NCBI GenBank assembly: GCA_902494855.1
Contig: CABUVC010000021.1
Span: 1-14,658, forward strand
Direction: 5' to 3'
Length of the DNA stretch: 14,658 nt
Source of the DNA: an uncultured Collinsella sp.
GTDB taxonomy: Bacteria; Actinomycetota; Coriobacteriia; Coriobacteriales; Coriobacteriaceae
A program made the position numbers and the translations under genes. The notes under the pieces are model-generated. The model did not search any database. It saw only the letters and a program-made list of their open reading frames with translations, and was not told the origin of the DNA. Of this stretch, positions 6,986 to 13,014 are shown piece after piece (within the stretch, counting starts at the first letter, position 1; every line of letters starts with the position of its first letter).

Positions 6986-7320
6986 TATAGCTTAACCATG
7001 CGCGCGACGATGCGGGCGCAATCGCAGGCGGCCTTCTTCTCGAAGGTGTTGTAGTCGACGACCTGGCCCTCGGCGCAGTGCTTGTCGCTGATGGCGCGCG
7101 CAACGACGAGGGGCACGCCGTTGAGATAGGCGGCCTGCGCGATGGTGCAGCCCTCCATCTCGCAGCACAGGTCGCCGAAGGTCGCGAGGATGCGCTCCTT
7201 CTGTTCCGTGGACGAGACGAACTGGTCGCCGGAGACGACGCGGCCCTCGAGGACCTTAATGTCGGGGGCGACGGCGGCCGCGGCGGCGCACGCCGCCAGC
7301 AAGGGCCGGAACGGATCGCG
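6985..7320 (-). pseudogene. mtnN: 3' fragment of methylthioadenosine/S-adenosylhomocysteine nucleosidase (5' half lost)
   Basis: The minus-strand reading frame gives about 110 residues that match the C-terminal half of MTA/SAH nucleosidase. KVLEGRVVSGDQFV and the nucleobase/ribose-binding block CCEMEGCTIAQAAYLNGVPLV, ARAISDK (with the catalytic-region Asp) and YNTFEKKAA are all present. The family is about 230 residues long. The N-terminal half, including the catalytic glutamate near residue 12 and the TGSAGG region, is missing. Upstream of about 7320 the frame runs into the complement of an IS3 transposase, and no start codon with a ribosome site is visible. The intact enzyme cleaves adenine from MTA and SAH in methyl-cycle recycling. 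This remnant should be inactive. The exact junction, within about 7310-7345, is uncertain. Confidence 0.85.
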
Positions 7321-7321
7321 C

Positions 7322-7760
7322 AAGATCGAGGCGTCGCCCGGGAGGTCGGACGTTACCGTCAGCCGGCGCCGCGTCTGCTGCATCATGAGGGAGAACGGCC
7401 TGGCCGGCGCATACGGCAGGAAGGGGTTCAAGGTGCACCCCGGGGCGGTCAACGAGGCCGACGTGCCCAACGTCGTCGCGCGCGGCTTCGTCGGCAGGGC
7501 GCCATGCACCCATATATGCAGCGACTTGGCCTGCGTACGCGTCGGGGCGTCGTGGAACTACGTCTGACTGCTCGTCGACCTCTGCAACGGGGAGATCGTC
7601 GGCCACTCCGAAGGACCGAGGAGGGACGCGCGAGCTCCGAGCCAAGCTCTTGGATTACGTGCACTGGTACAACAACTTCAGGATCCACTCGACGCTGGGC
7701 TACATGTCGCCGGTCGAGTTCGGGGAGGCGGGGCCGTCCCTCCCGGAATCGTCCAAATAA
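7322..7760 (+). pseudogene. IS3-family transposase (OrfB) remnant: 5' truncated, in-frame stop, internal deletion
   Basis: The plus strand carries OrfB-like sequence in two frames. From about 7322 one frame reads SRRRVCCIMRENGLAGAYGRK, then HPGAVNEADVPNVVARGF, then SDLACVRVGASWNYV. A TGA stop at 7565-7567 follows, where relatives have Cys, and the frame continues LLVDLCNGEIVGHSEGP to about 7630. The sequence then jumps to another frame (from 7632) encoding the OrfB C-terminus LLDYVHWYNNFRIHSTLGYM SPVEF, ending at TAA 7758-7760. The middle of the DDE catalytic domain is deleted, including the region of the second Asp and the Glu. OrfA and the OrfB N-terminus are absent. This protein cannot be active. 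It adjoins the truncated mtnN, so a deletion probably removed both the left part of the IS and the 5' half of mtnN. Confidence 0.85.
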
Positions 7761-7774
7761 GTGTTGCCAATCCA
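7322..7774 (+). mobile_element. Decayed IS3-family insertion sequence, right end preserved
   Basis: The remnant covers the transposase fragments plus a right inverted repeat. Read inward from 7774 on the minus strand the end is TGGATTGGCAACACTTATTT, which starts with the TG usual for IS3-family termini and contains the transposase stop codon. No matching left repeat is seen near 7320, so the element has lost its left end. The boundary at 7774 is inferred from the terminal pattern, and no target duplication can be checked. Confidence 0.7.
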
Positions 7775-8126
7775 GCCATCATCTCCGCGAAGGCGGACGT
7801 CAGGAAAAGCTCGGCTTGAGCTCGGTCGGACGCGGTCTGTGGGGCATCATTCAGGCTCAGGGGGGTCTCCTTGTCTACTTCGGTCGCAAGCTGAATGATA
7901 GGGACGGCCCCTTCTCTCTTTCCCTTTCGTTTTCGACGCGTCACCCTCTCGGCGGGCTTAAGGCCCGCGCTCGCGGGTGCAGGGGCTACGCCCAAACCCC
8001 AAAAAAGTAACGCCGTACTCGAAGCGTTTCCGGACGTCAGCGTAATCTCAAATCCCGTTCGTCAACTCATGGGCAAGCCACCTGAGACTACTCATTTCTC
8101 CTACTGGCAATGAAGACCTGCGGCCT

Positions 8127-8143
8127 GCAGTTTTGCAAACTGC
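8127..8143. repeat. Perfect 7-bp inverted repeat with 3-nt loop
   Basis: GCAGTTT (8127-8133) and AAACTGC (8137-8143) flank TGC. It could form a small hairpin in a transcript from either strand or be a dimer binding site. No adjacent gene explains it. Confidence 0.6.
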
Positions 8144-8270
8144 TTGAAAGCCACCTGCGTTGATTCACTTCCTATTGCAGCTGGCGGCTTGCACGCGAAA
8201 AGGCATTTGCGTTTCAAAACGGGCGTTTTCGGCGCTATCGAGCCTCCAAAGGCATCCCGCCGCGCCCTTT

Positions 8271-8327
8271 GGGACAAAAACAAAAACTCAAAGCCCTGAG
8301 TTCGAAAATAGTTTTTGGAGTTGTCCC
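8271..8327. repeat. Nested inverted repeats with two mutually exclusive inner stems
   Basis: The outer arms GGGACAA (8271-8277) and TTGTCCC (8321-8327) enclose CAAAAACT (8281-8288) and AGTTTTTG (8310-8317). A competing small stem ACTCA/TGAGT (8286-8290 with 8297-8301) shares bases with the inner arm, so only one can form at a time. The arrangement resembles a small structured RNA or a mobile-element end, but no promoter or gene is tied to it. Confidence 0.5.
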
Positions 8328-8453
8328 GACTTTTGTCCCCGAAGCCGACGAAACGCGACAGGGTGTCACCTGACGGCACTCGATTCGAGCCGGCACCGAA
8401 AACTGGATGCAACCGGAATGACGGGACGGCAGAACCGAAGCCATCGAGTGGGG

Positions 8454-8493
8454 ATAGAAAAAGGCCCGGGTGCCGTGGGGCATCCGGGCCTTT
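8454..8493 (-). terminator. Rho-independent terminator of the ribosomal protein operon
   Basis: On the minus strand AAAGGCCCGG (complement of 8484-8493) pairs with CCGGGCCTTT (complement of 8460-8469), with an inner TGCC/GGCA stem and a 4-nt CCAC loop. The U-run UUUUUC follows. It lies 27 nt after the rplX stop codon. This is a textbook strong terminator, so transcription should not continue into further ribosomal genes. Confidence 0.93.
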
Positions 8494-8519
8494 GCTAGCA
8501 ACTTGATGTTGCGGGCAGC

Positions 8520-8825
8520 TTAGAACTTGTGGCCGCACTTCTTGCAGACGCGCAGCTTGTTCTTGCCGTCCTTCTCGTGACCGACGCGGGTAACCTTACC
8601 GCACTCGGGGCAAACGAGATTGACGTTGGAGGCATCGATGGGAGCCTCCTGCGAAACGATGCCGCCCTGCTGGTTGGCAGCGTTGGGCTTGACGGCCTTC
8701 TTGACGACCGAAACGCCCTCGACAACGACCTTGTTCTCGGCGGGGAGAGCACGCAGGATAACGCCCTGCTTGCCGCGATCCTTACCAGAGAGAACCTGGA
8801 CCTTATCGCCCTTCTTGATATACAT
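8520..8825 (-). CDS. rplX: 50S ribosomal protein L24
   Basis: 101 residues of normal length. The N-terminal KOW motif MYIKKGDKVQVLSGKDRGKQ is typical of L24, one of the first proteins to bind 23S rRNA during 50S assembly. The C-terminal part carries two Cys pairs, CPEC (C72, C75) and CKKC (C94, C97), consistent with the zinc-binding (C+) form of L24. AGGGGAG precedes the ATG by 7 nt, and the gene begins 13 nt after the rplN stop. It is the last gene of this operon. A strong terminator follows instead of rplE, which comes next in the usual S10-spc order. Confidence 0.97.
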   Translation of the reverse strand: MYIKKGDKVQVLSGKDRGKQGVILRALPAENKVVVEGVSVVKKAVKPNAANQQGGIVSQEAPIDASNVNLVCPECGKVTRVGHEKDGKNKLRVCKKCGHKF

Positions 8826-8838
8826 ATATCTCCCCTAA

Positions 8839-9207
8839 CTACAGGGTCTCGGGAGCGAGCGAGACGATCTTCATGTACTTCTTGTCACGAAGCTCGCGAG
8901 CGACGGGCCCGAAGATACGGGTGCCGACGGGCGAACCATCGTTGTTGATGACAACGCAGGCGTTCTCATCAAAGCGAATGTAGGAGCCATCCTTGCGGCG
9001 GATCTCCTTAACGGTGCGAACGACGACGCAACGGACAACGTCCTTCTTCTTGACGTTGGCGCCAGGGGTAGCCTCCTGGACAGCACCGATGAACACATCG
9101 CCGATGCCTGCATAACGACGCTTGGAACCGCCAAGCACCTTGATGCAGCGAATCTTGCGAGCGCCGGAGTTGTCGGCGACGTTCAGCATGGTTTGCATCT
9201 GAATCAT
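8839..9207 (-). CDS. rplN: 50S ribosomal protein L14
   Basis: 122 residues, the standard length. LNVADNSGARKIRCIKVLGG near the N-terminus, VVVRTVKEIRRKDGSYIRFDENA in the middle and GTRIFGPVARELRDK near the C-terminus are the conserved L14 signatures. L14 sits at the subunit interface and contacts 16S rRNA. A GGAGG lies about 10 nt before the ATG, slightly far. The 118-nt gap before this gene is the second longest in the operon and holds a hairpin and a TATAAA box, so rplN-rplX may have partly separate expression. Confidence 0.98.
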   Translation of the reverse strand: MIQMQTMLNVADNSGARKIRCIKVLGGSKRRYAGIGDVFIGAVQEATPGANVKKKDVVRCVVVRTVKEIRRKDGSYIRFDENACVVINNDGSPVGTRIFGPVARELRDKKYMKIVSLAPETL

Positions 9208-9263
9208 GGTAGATGTTCCTCCGAACTAAGAACCGAAGAGAGGTGCGCAGCCTTTATACGGCC

Positions 9264-9291
9264 TGTGGTATGCAAGCCAGGCATACGCACA
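9264..9291 (-). promoter_or_regulatory. Intercistronic hairpin between rpsQ and rplN
   Basis: GTATGC (9268-9273) pairs with GCATAC (9281-9286). The stem extends outward by 4 bp after one bulge (TGTG with CACA), giving 10 bp around a 7-nt loop. On the minus strand it is followed by GTATAAAGG, a -10-like sequence, within the 118-nt gap. No clear -35 element was found. It could be an mRNA processing or stabilising element rather than a promoter. Confidence 0.4.
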
Positions 9292-9325
9292 TCTTCGGAA
9301 ACGTACAAGTCGTAAGAGCGACTGC

Positions 9326-9586
9326 TTATTTAGCGCGCTCGACGACCTCGATGAGGCGCCAACGCTTCATCTTGGACATAGGACGGGTCTCCATAACGCG
9401 GACGGTATCGCCCACGCCAGCCGTGCACTCCTCGTCGTGAGCGTGCAGCTTCTTGGAGCTGGTCATCATCTTGCCGTACTTGGGGTGACGCTTGCGCTCG
9501 GTGATGGTGACAACAATGGTCTTGGCACCGGAGACGGAGGTAACGACACCCGTACGGACCTTACGCGAGTTACGCGAATCAGTCAT
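9326..9586 (-). CDS. rpsQ: 30S ribosomal protein S17
   Basis: 86 residues. The OB-fold protein shows the S17 signatures RKVRTGVVTSVSGAKTIVV, RHPKYGKMM and AHDEECTAGVGDTVRVMETRP. It binds 16S rRNA early in 30S assembly. It starts 16 nt after the rpmC stop, with a GGAGA ribosome site just before it. It is followed by an unusually long gap before rplN. Length and motifs are standard. Confidence 0.97.
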   Translation of the reverse strand: MTDSRNSRKVRTGVVTSVSGAKTIVVTITERKRHPKYGKMMTSSKKLHAHDEECTAGVGDTVRVMETRPMSKMKRWRLIEVVERAK

Positions 9587-9602
9587 GTTCTCTCCTTAGG
9601 TC

Positions 9603-9818
9603 CTACTCGGCGACAGCGGACTTCTCCGCTGCGATCTCGCGGGCGCGCTGCTCCGTGAGGACGCGAGCGATGTCCTTCTTCACGGTGTTGACGCGAGCGG
9701 TGTTGTCCAGCTGGCTGGTGGCCATCTGGAAACGAAGGTTAAAGAGCTCGGCGCGCATTTCCTTCAGCTTCTCAACGAGCTGAGCGTCCGAGAGCTCACG
9801 AATCTCTGCGGGCTTCAT
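9603..9818 (-). CDS. rpmC: 50S ribosomal protein L29
   Basis: 71 residues, two long helices, beginning MKPAEIRELSDAQLVEKLKE and containing AELFNLRFQMATSQLDN, the conserved L29 core. L29 lies beside the polypeptide exit tunnel near L23 and helps dock the trigger factor and signal recognition particle. Its ATG overlaps the TAA stop of rplP by one base (TAATG), showing translational coupling. The C-terminus is slightly alanine- and glutamate-rich. Confidence 0.97.
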   Translation of the reverse strand: MKPAEIRELSDAQLVEKLKEMRAELFNLRFQMATSQLDNTARVNTVKKDIARVLTEQRAREIAAEKSAVAE

Positions 9819-10321
9819 TAGTTCTCCTCCTTGGCGGCGGCGGCGTCCTCAGCAGCCCACTTGGCCTCGAGAGCGGCCTCCTCAGCCATCTCCTTCTCGA
9901 TGCGCTGCTCAGCGTTCTTAGCAGCAACAATCTTGGTCTTGATGGGAAGCTTGTGCTGTGCAAGACGCAGAGCCTCGCGAGCGACCTCCTCGGGCACGCC
10001 CTTGACCTCGAACATGATGCGGCCGGGCTTGACGACGGCCACCCACTCCTCGGGGTTACCCTTACCAGAACCCATGCGAGTCTCGGCAGGCTTCTTGGTG
10101 ATGGGCTTATCGGGGAAGATCGTGATGTAGACACGACCGCCACGCTTCATGTAGCGGGTCATGGCAATACGAGCGGCCTCGATCTGACGGTTGGTGATCC
10201 AATGGGCCTCGAGAGCCTGGATACCAAACTCGCCGAAATGCAGCTCGGTATTACCCTTGGCCTGGCCCTTCATGGAGCCACGCTGCACCTTGCGGTGAAG
10301 AATACGCTTAGGGGCAAGCAC
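9818..10321 (-). CDS. rplP: 50S ribosomal protein L16 with a C-terminal extension
   Basis: 167 residues against about 137-144 in most bacteria. The L16 core is complete: MLAPKRILHRKVQRG, ELHFGEFGIQALEAHWITNRQIEAAR, RMGSGKGNPEEWVAVVKPG and LPIKTK (125-130). From about residue 136 there is a 30-residue tail rich in Ala, Glu and Lys (RIEKEMAEEAALEAKWAAED) that should form a charged helix. L16 binds near the A-site and the peptidyl transferase centre. The start is GTG, overlapping the rpsC TAG stop by one base, with GAGAGGAGG upstream. The tail is read in-frame up to a stop that overlaps rpmC, so it is not a sequencing frameshift. Confidence 0.96.
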   Translation of the reverse strand: MLAPKRILHRKVQRGSMKGQAKGNTELHFGEFGIQALEAHWITNRQIEAARIAMTRYMKRGGRVYITIFPDKPITKKPAETRMGSGKGNPEEWVAVVKPGRIMFEVKGVPEEVAREALRLAQHKLPIKTKIVAAKNAEQRIEKEMAEEAALEAKWAAEDAAAAKEEN

Positions 10322-11031
10322 TACTGACCCCTCCTCTCGGAGTTACGACGACGAGGACGGGAAGAGCCCTCGAGTGCAGGGTTGGGAACAGGCTGGCCCG
10401 GGAGCTTCTCGCCCAGGTAGATCCAGACCTTCACGCCGCAAGCGCCCATGGTGGTGCTGGCGACAGCCGTGCCGTAGTCGATCTTGGCACGGAGGGTGTG
10501 CAGAGGCACGCGACCCTCGCGGTACCACTCACGACGGCCCATCTCGGCACCGCCGAGACGACCGGAGCACTGGATACGGATGCCCTTAGCGCCGGCCTTG
10601 CGGGCAGACTGGACAGCCTTGCGCATAGCGCGACGGAAGGCAACGCGGCCCTCGAGCTGCTCGGCGATAGACTGAGCAACGAGGTTGGCGTCGAGCTCGG
10701 GGCGCTTGATCTCGACAACGTCGACGGAGAGCTGGCCCTTGGAGACGCCAGCGACCTTCTCGAGCTCGGTGCGGAGGGTATCGATCTCGGCACCCTTCTT
10801 ACCGATGACAACGCCGGGGCGAGCGGTGAGGATGATGACCTTCACCTTGTCGCCAGCGCGCTCGATCTCGACGCGGGAGACAGCTGCGCGGGAAAGACGC
10901 TTCTCGAGGTACTTGCGGATCTCGAGATCGTTACCGAGGGTCTTAGCGTAATCCTTCTCTGCGAACCAGCGGGAGCGCCAGTTCTCGGTGATGCCAAGAC
11001 GGAAGCCGGTGGGGTAGACTTTCTGACCCAT
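10321..11031 (-). CDS. rpsC: 30S ribosomal protein S3
   Basis: 236 residues. It starts MGQKVYPTGFRLGITENWRS, carries the type II KH-domain loop VVIGKKG and has the S3 C-terminal block IQCSGRLGGAEMGRREWYREGRVPLHTLRA. The basic tail SSRPRRRNSERRGQ is typical of actinobacterial S3. S3 lines the mRNA entry channel and contributes to helicase activity. It begins 6 nt after the rplV stop and ends by overlapping the rplP start codon. Confidence 0.98.
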   Translation of the reverse strand: MGQKVYPTGFRLGITENWRSRWFAEKDYAKTLGNDLEIRKYLEKRLSRAAVSRVEIERAGDKVKVIILTARPGVVIGKKGAEIDTLRTELEKVAGVSKGQLSVDVVEIKRPELDANLVAQSIAEQLEGRVAFRRAMRKAVQSARKAGAKGIRIQCSGRLGGAEMGRREWYREGRVPLHTLRAKIDYGTAVASTTMGACGVKVWIYLGEKLPGQPVPNPALEGSSRPRRRNSERRGQ

Positions 11032-11037
11032 ACAGCT

Positions 11038-11409
11038 TTACGCCTCCTTTCGAGGAGCAACGACGACGGTGATGTGGGAAGTACGCTTCAGAATGCGAGA
11101 AGCGGAACCCTTGGCGCGGGGACGGATGCGCTTAAGCGTCGGACCCTCGTCAACATAGGCAGCGGCGACAACCAGGTTGTCGGCACGCAGACCGTTGTTG
11201 TTCTCGGCGTTCGCAACGGCGGAACGGAGAACCTTCTCGACATCCACGGCGACGGCGCGGTCGCAGAAGTGGAGGATGTCGAAGGCCTGAGCGACAGGCT
11301 TGCGGCGGATCAGATCGACCACCAGGCGGGCCTTGCTGGGGGAAACACGCACGTACTTAGCGACGGCGCGAACCTCGGTGGCCTCAGTTTCAATAGACTT
11401 AGTTGCCAT
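11038..11409 (-). CDS. rplV: 50S ribosomal protein L22
   Basis: 123 residues. The N-terminal VRAVAKYVRVSPSKARLVVD and the C-terminal beta-hairpin region GPTLKRIRPRAKGSASRILK plus RTSHITVVV are diagnostic. The hairpin loop lines the exit tunnel, where macrolide-resistance changes arise in other species; no obvious insertion or deletion is visible here. The gene has a short acidic N-terminal lead-in (ATKSIETEATE). It starts 14 nt after rpsS and stops 6 nt before rpsC. Confidence 0.97.
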   Translation of the reverse strand: MATKSIETEATEVRAVAKYVRVSPSKARLVVDLIRRKPVAQAFDILHFCDRAVAVDVEKVLRSAVANAENNNGLRADNLVVAAAYVDEGPTLKRIRPRAKGSASRILKRTSHITVVVAPRKEA

Positions 11410-11423
11410 TTACGGTTAACCCC

Positions 11424-11684
11424 CTATTTGGCCTTGTGGCCACGGAACGTACGAGTCGGCGCGAACTCGCCGAGCTTGTGACCAACCATGGACTCGGTAA
11501 CATACACGGGCACATGCTTGCGGCCGTCGTGGACGGCGATGGTGTGACCAACCATCTCGGGGAAGATGGTGGACGCGCGGGACCAGGTCTTCACGACGTC
11601 CTTCTTGCCAGCCTCGTTCATCGCGGTGATACGCGAGAGAAGGCGAGTCTCCACGAACGGGCCCTTTTTGAGACTTCTGCTCAT
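11424..11684 (-). CDS. rpsS: 30S ribosomal protein S19
   Basis: 86 residues, a little shorter than the usual 91-93 because the basic C-terminal tail is brief. MSRSLKKGPFVE, KTWSRASTIFPEMVGHTIAVHDG and GEFAPTRTFRGH are the conserved S19 motifs. S19 is in the 30S head and contacts A-site tRNA and bridges to L5. AGGAG lies about 9 nt before the ATG. It begins 32 nt after the rplB stop. Confidence 0.97.
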   Translation of the reverse strand: MSRSLKKGPFVETRLLSRITAMNEAGKKDVVKTWSRASTIFPEMVGHTIAVHDGRKHVPVYVTESMVGHKLGEFAPTRTFRGHKAK

Positions 11685-11716
11685 AAGTGCTTTCTCCTAA
11701 AACTCGGTATCCGAAA

Positions 11717-12547
11717 TTACTTCTTACGGCGACGAATGATGTGCTGGTTCGAGACCTTCTTCTTCTTGCGCGTACGAAGGCCCTTCGTCGGCTTACCCCA
11801 GGGGGTAACGGAGGGACGACCAGAGGTGTGGTTCTTGCCCTCGCCACCGCCGTGCGGGTGGTCGACAGGGTTCATGACGGTACCGCGGACGGTCGGGCGC
11901 ACGTTCAAGTGACGCTTACGGCCGGCCTTGCCGATGACGATGTTGGCGTGATCGGCGTTGCCGACCTCACCGACGGTGGCGCGGCAGGTAACGAGGATGC
12001 GGCGCATCTCAGAGGAAGGCATACGGACGATAGCGTACTTGCCCTCCTTACCCATCAGCTGGCAGGAGTTACCGGCGGAACGGGCGATAGCGGCGCCCTT
12101 GCCCGGCTGGAACTCGACGGCGTGGATGAGCGTACCGACGGGGATGTCGGCGAGGGGCAGAGCGTTGCCCGGCTTGATGTCGGCGTCAGAACCGGACATG
12201 ATGGTCTGACCGACCTCGAGGCCCTTGGGAGCCAGGATGTAGCGCTTCTCACCGTCAGCGTAGTGCAGCAGAGCGATGCGAGCGGAACGGTTCGGATCGT
12301 ACTCGATCGTGGCAACCTTGGCGGGCACGCCGTCCTTGTTGCGCTTGAAGTCGATCACGCGGTAACGACGCTTCACGCCGCCGCCCTGGTGGCGGGTGGT
12401 GATGCGGCCGTTGTTGTTACGACCGGCCTTCTTGGGCAGGGGCTCGAGAAGAGACTTCTCGGGCTTGGTGCAGGTGATCTCGGAGAAGTCGGAGATCGTC
12501 TGCCAACGCCTACCAGCGGAGGTCGGCTTAAGGTGCTTTACAGCCAT
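11717..12547 (-). CDS. rplB: 50S ribosomal protein L2
   Basis: 276 residues from the ATG at 12545-12547, matching the 273-277 normal for L2 (MAVKHLKPTSAGRRWQ). The OB-fold and SH3-like RNA-binding region is followed by NPVDHPHGGGEGKNHTSGRP, whose His lies near the peptidyl transferase centre and is needed for activity in E. coli. The basic tail (TRKKKKVSNQHIIRRRKK) is normal. An in-frame extension to 12622 exists, but it would read through the leader and has no ribosome site, while AAAGGG precedes the chosen start. The gene is separated from rplW by 179 nt holding a strong hairpin. Confidence 0.98.
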   Translation of the reverse strand: MAVKHLKPTSAGRRWQTISDFSEITCTKPEKSLLEPLPKKAGRNNNGRITTRHQGGGVKRRYRVIDFKRNKDGVPAKVATIEYDPNRSARIALLHYADGEKRYILAPKGLEVGQTIMSGSDADIKPGNALPLADIPVGTLIHAVEFQPGKGAAIARSAGNSCQLMGKEGKYAIVRMPSSEMRRILVTCRATVGEVGNADHANIVIGKAGRKRHLNVRPTVRGTVMNPVDHPHGGGEGKNHTSGRPSVTPWGKPTKGLRTRKKKKVSNQHIIRRRKK

Positions 12548-12627
12548 TACAATCCCTTTCAATAGGAATCCGTTAGCCATCGCAGACAGGGATTCGAGGT
12601 TCTGCCTCGGGTGCGATGACACCGGAC

Positions 12628-12653
12628 GTATACACGGTTCCGGGCGTGTCCAT
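12628..12653. repeat. 26-bp repeat, copy 1 (L23/L2 gap)
   Basis: GTATACACGG, TTC, CGGGCGT, G, TCCAT read continuously on the plus strand. It matches copy 2 at 14493-14518 at 23 of 26 positions with no gaps. On the coding (minus) strand it lies 81 nt before the rplB start, immediately downstream of a TATAAAAT box. Its function is unknown. Confidence 0.7.
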
Positions 12654-12671
12654 TTTATACGCCCAAAACCT

Positions 12672-12709
12672 TGAGCTCCCGCCTCCCCTATTTGGGAGGC
12701 ATGAGCTCA
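12672..12709 (-). terminator. Strong intercistronic hairpin between rplW and rplB (partial terminator or processing site)
   Basis: TGAGCTC (12672-12678) pairs with GAGCTCA (12703-12709). GCCTCCC (12681-12687) pairs with GGGAGGC (12694-12700). The two stems are separated by a 2x2 internal loop, with a 6-nt terminal loop. The minus strand continues AGGTTTTGGG, a run of only four U. It begins 17 nt after the rplW stop. Since the operon genes downstream are essential, full termination here would require a promoter in the remaining gap. Confidence 0.6.
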
Positions 12710-12726
12710 CTCAACAGCAGCGAGTC

Positions 12727-13014
12727 TTAGGCCTGGTTGCCAAAGACCTCGATGGTGTCGCCCTCGGCCAGCGTGACGATGGCCTTCTTCCAAGAACGGG
12801 TCTTGCCGGCGACATAGCGCACGCGCTTGGTCTTGGGCTTGACCGTCAGGGTGTTCACGCGAACGACCTTGACGCCGAAGATCTCCTCGACAGCGTCCTT
12901 GATCTGATACTTGTTAGCATCCTTGGCGACCTCGAACGTGTACTTGTTCTGCTCCATGCCGGAGAAGGAACGCTCGGACACGATCGGACGGATGATGATC
13001 TCGTGGGCGGTCAT
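12727..13014 (-). CDS. rplW: 50S ribosomal protein L23
   Basis: 95 residues. HEIIIRPIVSERSF, NKYTFEVAKDANKYQIKDAVEEIF and VRVNTLTVKPKTKRVRY are the L23 signatures. L23 sits at the tunnel exit and is the docking site for trigger factor and SRP. Its ATG directly follows the rplD TAA stop without a gap, and its ribosome site lies inside the rplD 3' end, so the two are translationally coupled. A structured 179-nt gap follows. Confidence 0.97.
   Translation of the reverse strand: MTAHEIIIRPIVSERSFSGMEQNKYTFEVAKDANKYQIKDAVEEIFGVKVVRVNTLTVKPKTKRVRYVAGKTRSWKKAIVTLAEGDTIEVFGNQA

Larger units (their letters stand above)
7775..8453. other. About 680 bp without a convincing gene; contains inverted repeats, possibly a dispersed repeat or decayed DNA
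   Basis: Frames here are short, lack ribosome sites and show no recognisable domains. Structures visible include the inverted repeat ATCATTCAG/CTGAATGAT flanking about 36 nt near 7849-7902. A cluster of GC-rich palindromes lies at about 7949-7995 (GCGGGC-TTAAG-GCCCGC, then CCCGCG/CGCGGG). There is also a perfect 7-bp stem at 8127-8143, a 10-bp direct repeat AAGCCACCTG at 8075-8084 and 8148-8157, and a nested hairpin at 8271-8327. The part from about 8160 to 8340 is less GC-rich than its surroundings. A minus-strand frame at 7775-7995 (TTG start) has plausible composition, but I recognise no family and do not call it. Confidence 0.5.

Noticed and set aside
7078..8010. 310-residue plus-strand open frame across mtnN and the IS
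   Set aside because: It is antisense to mtnN and out of frame with most of the transposase; only its coincidental overlap with the IS makes it look transposase-adjacent.
8101..8538. 145-residue minus-strand frame overlapping the rplX terminator
   Set aside because: It starts inside rplX sequence, reads through the operon terminator, has no ribosome site and no domain. The sequence itself may be a dispersed repeat, as noted in the findings.
12548..12622. 25-residue N-terminal extension of L2
   Set aside because: L2 from 12547 already has the full family length and start; the extension lacks similarity and a ribosome site.
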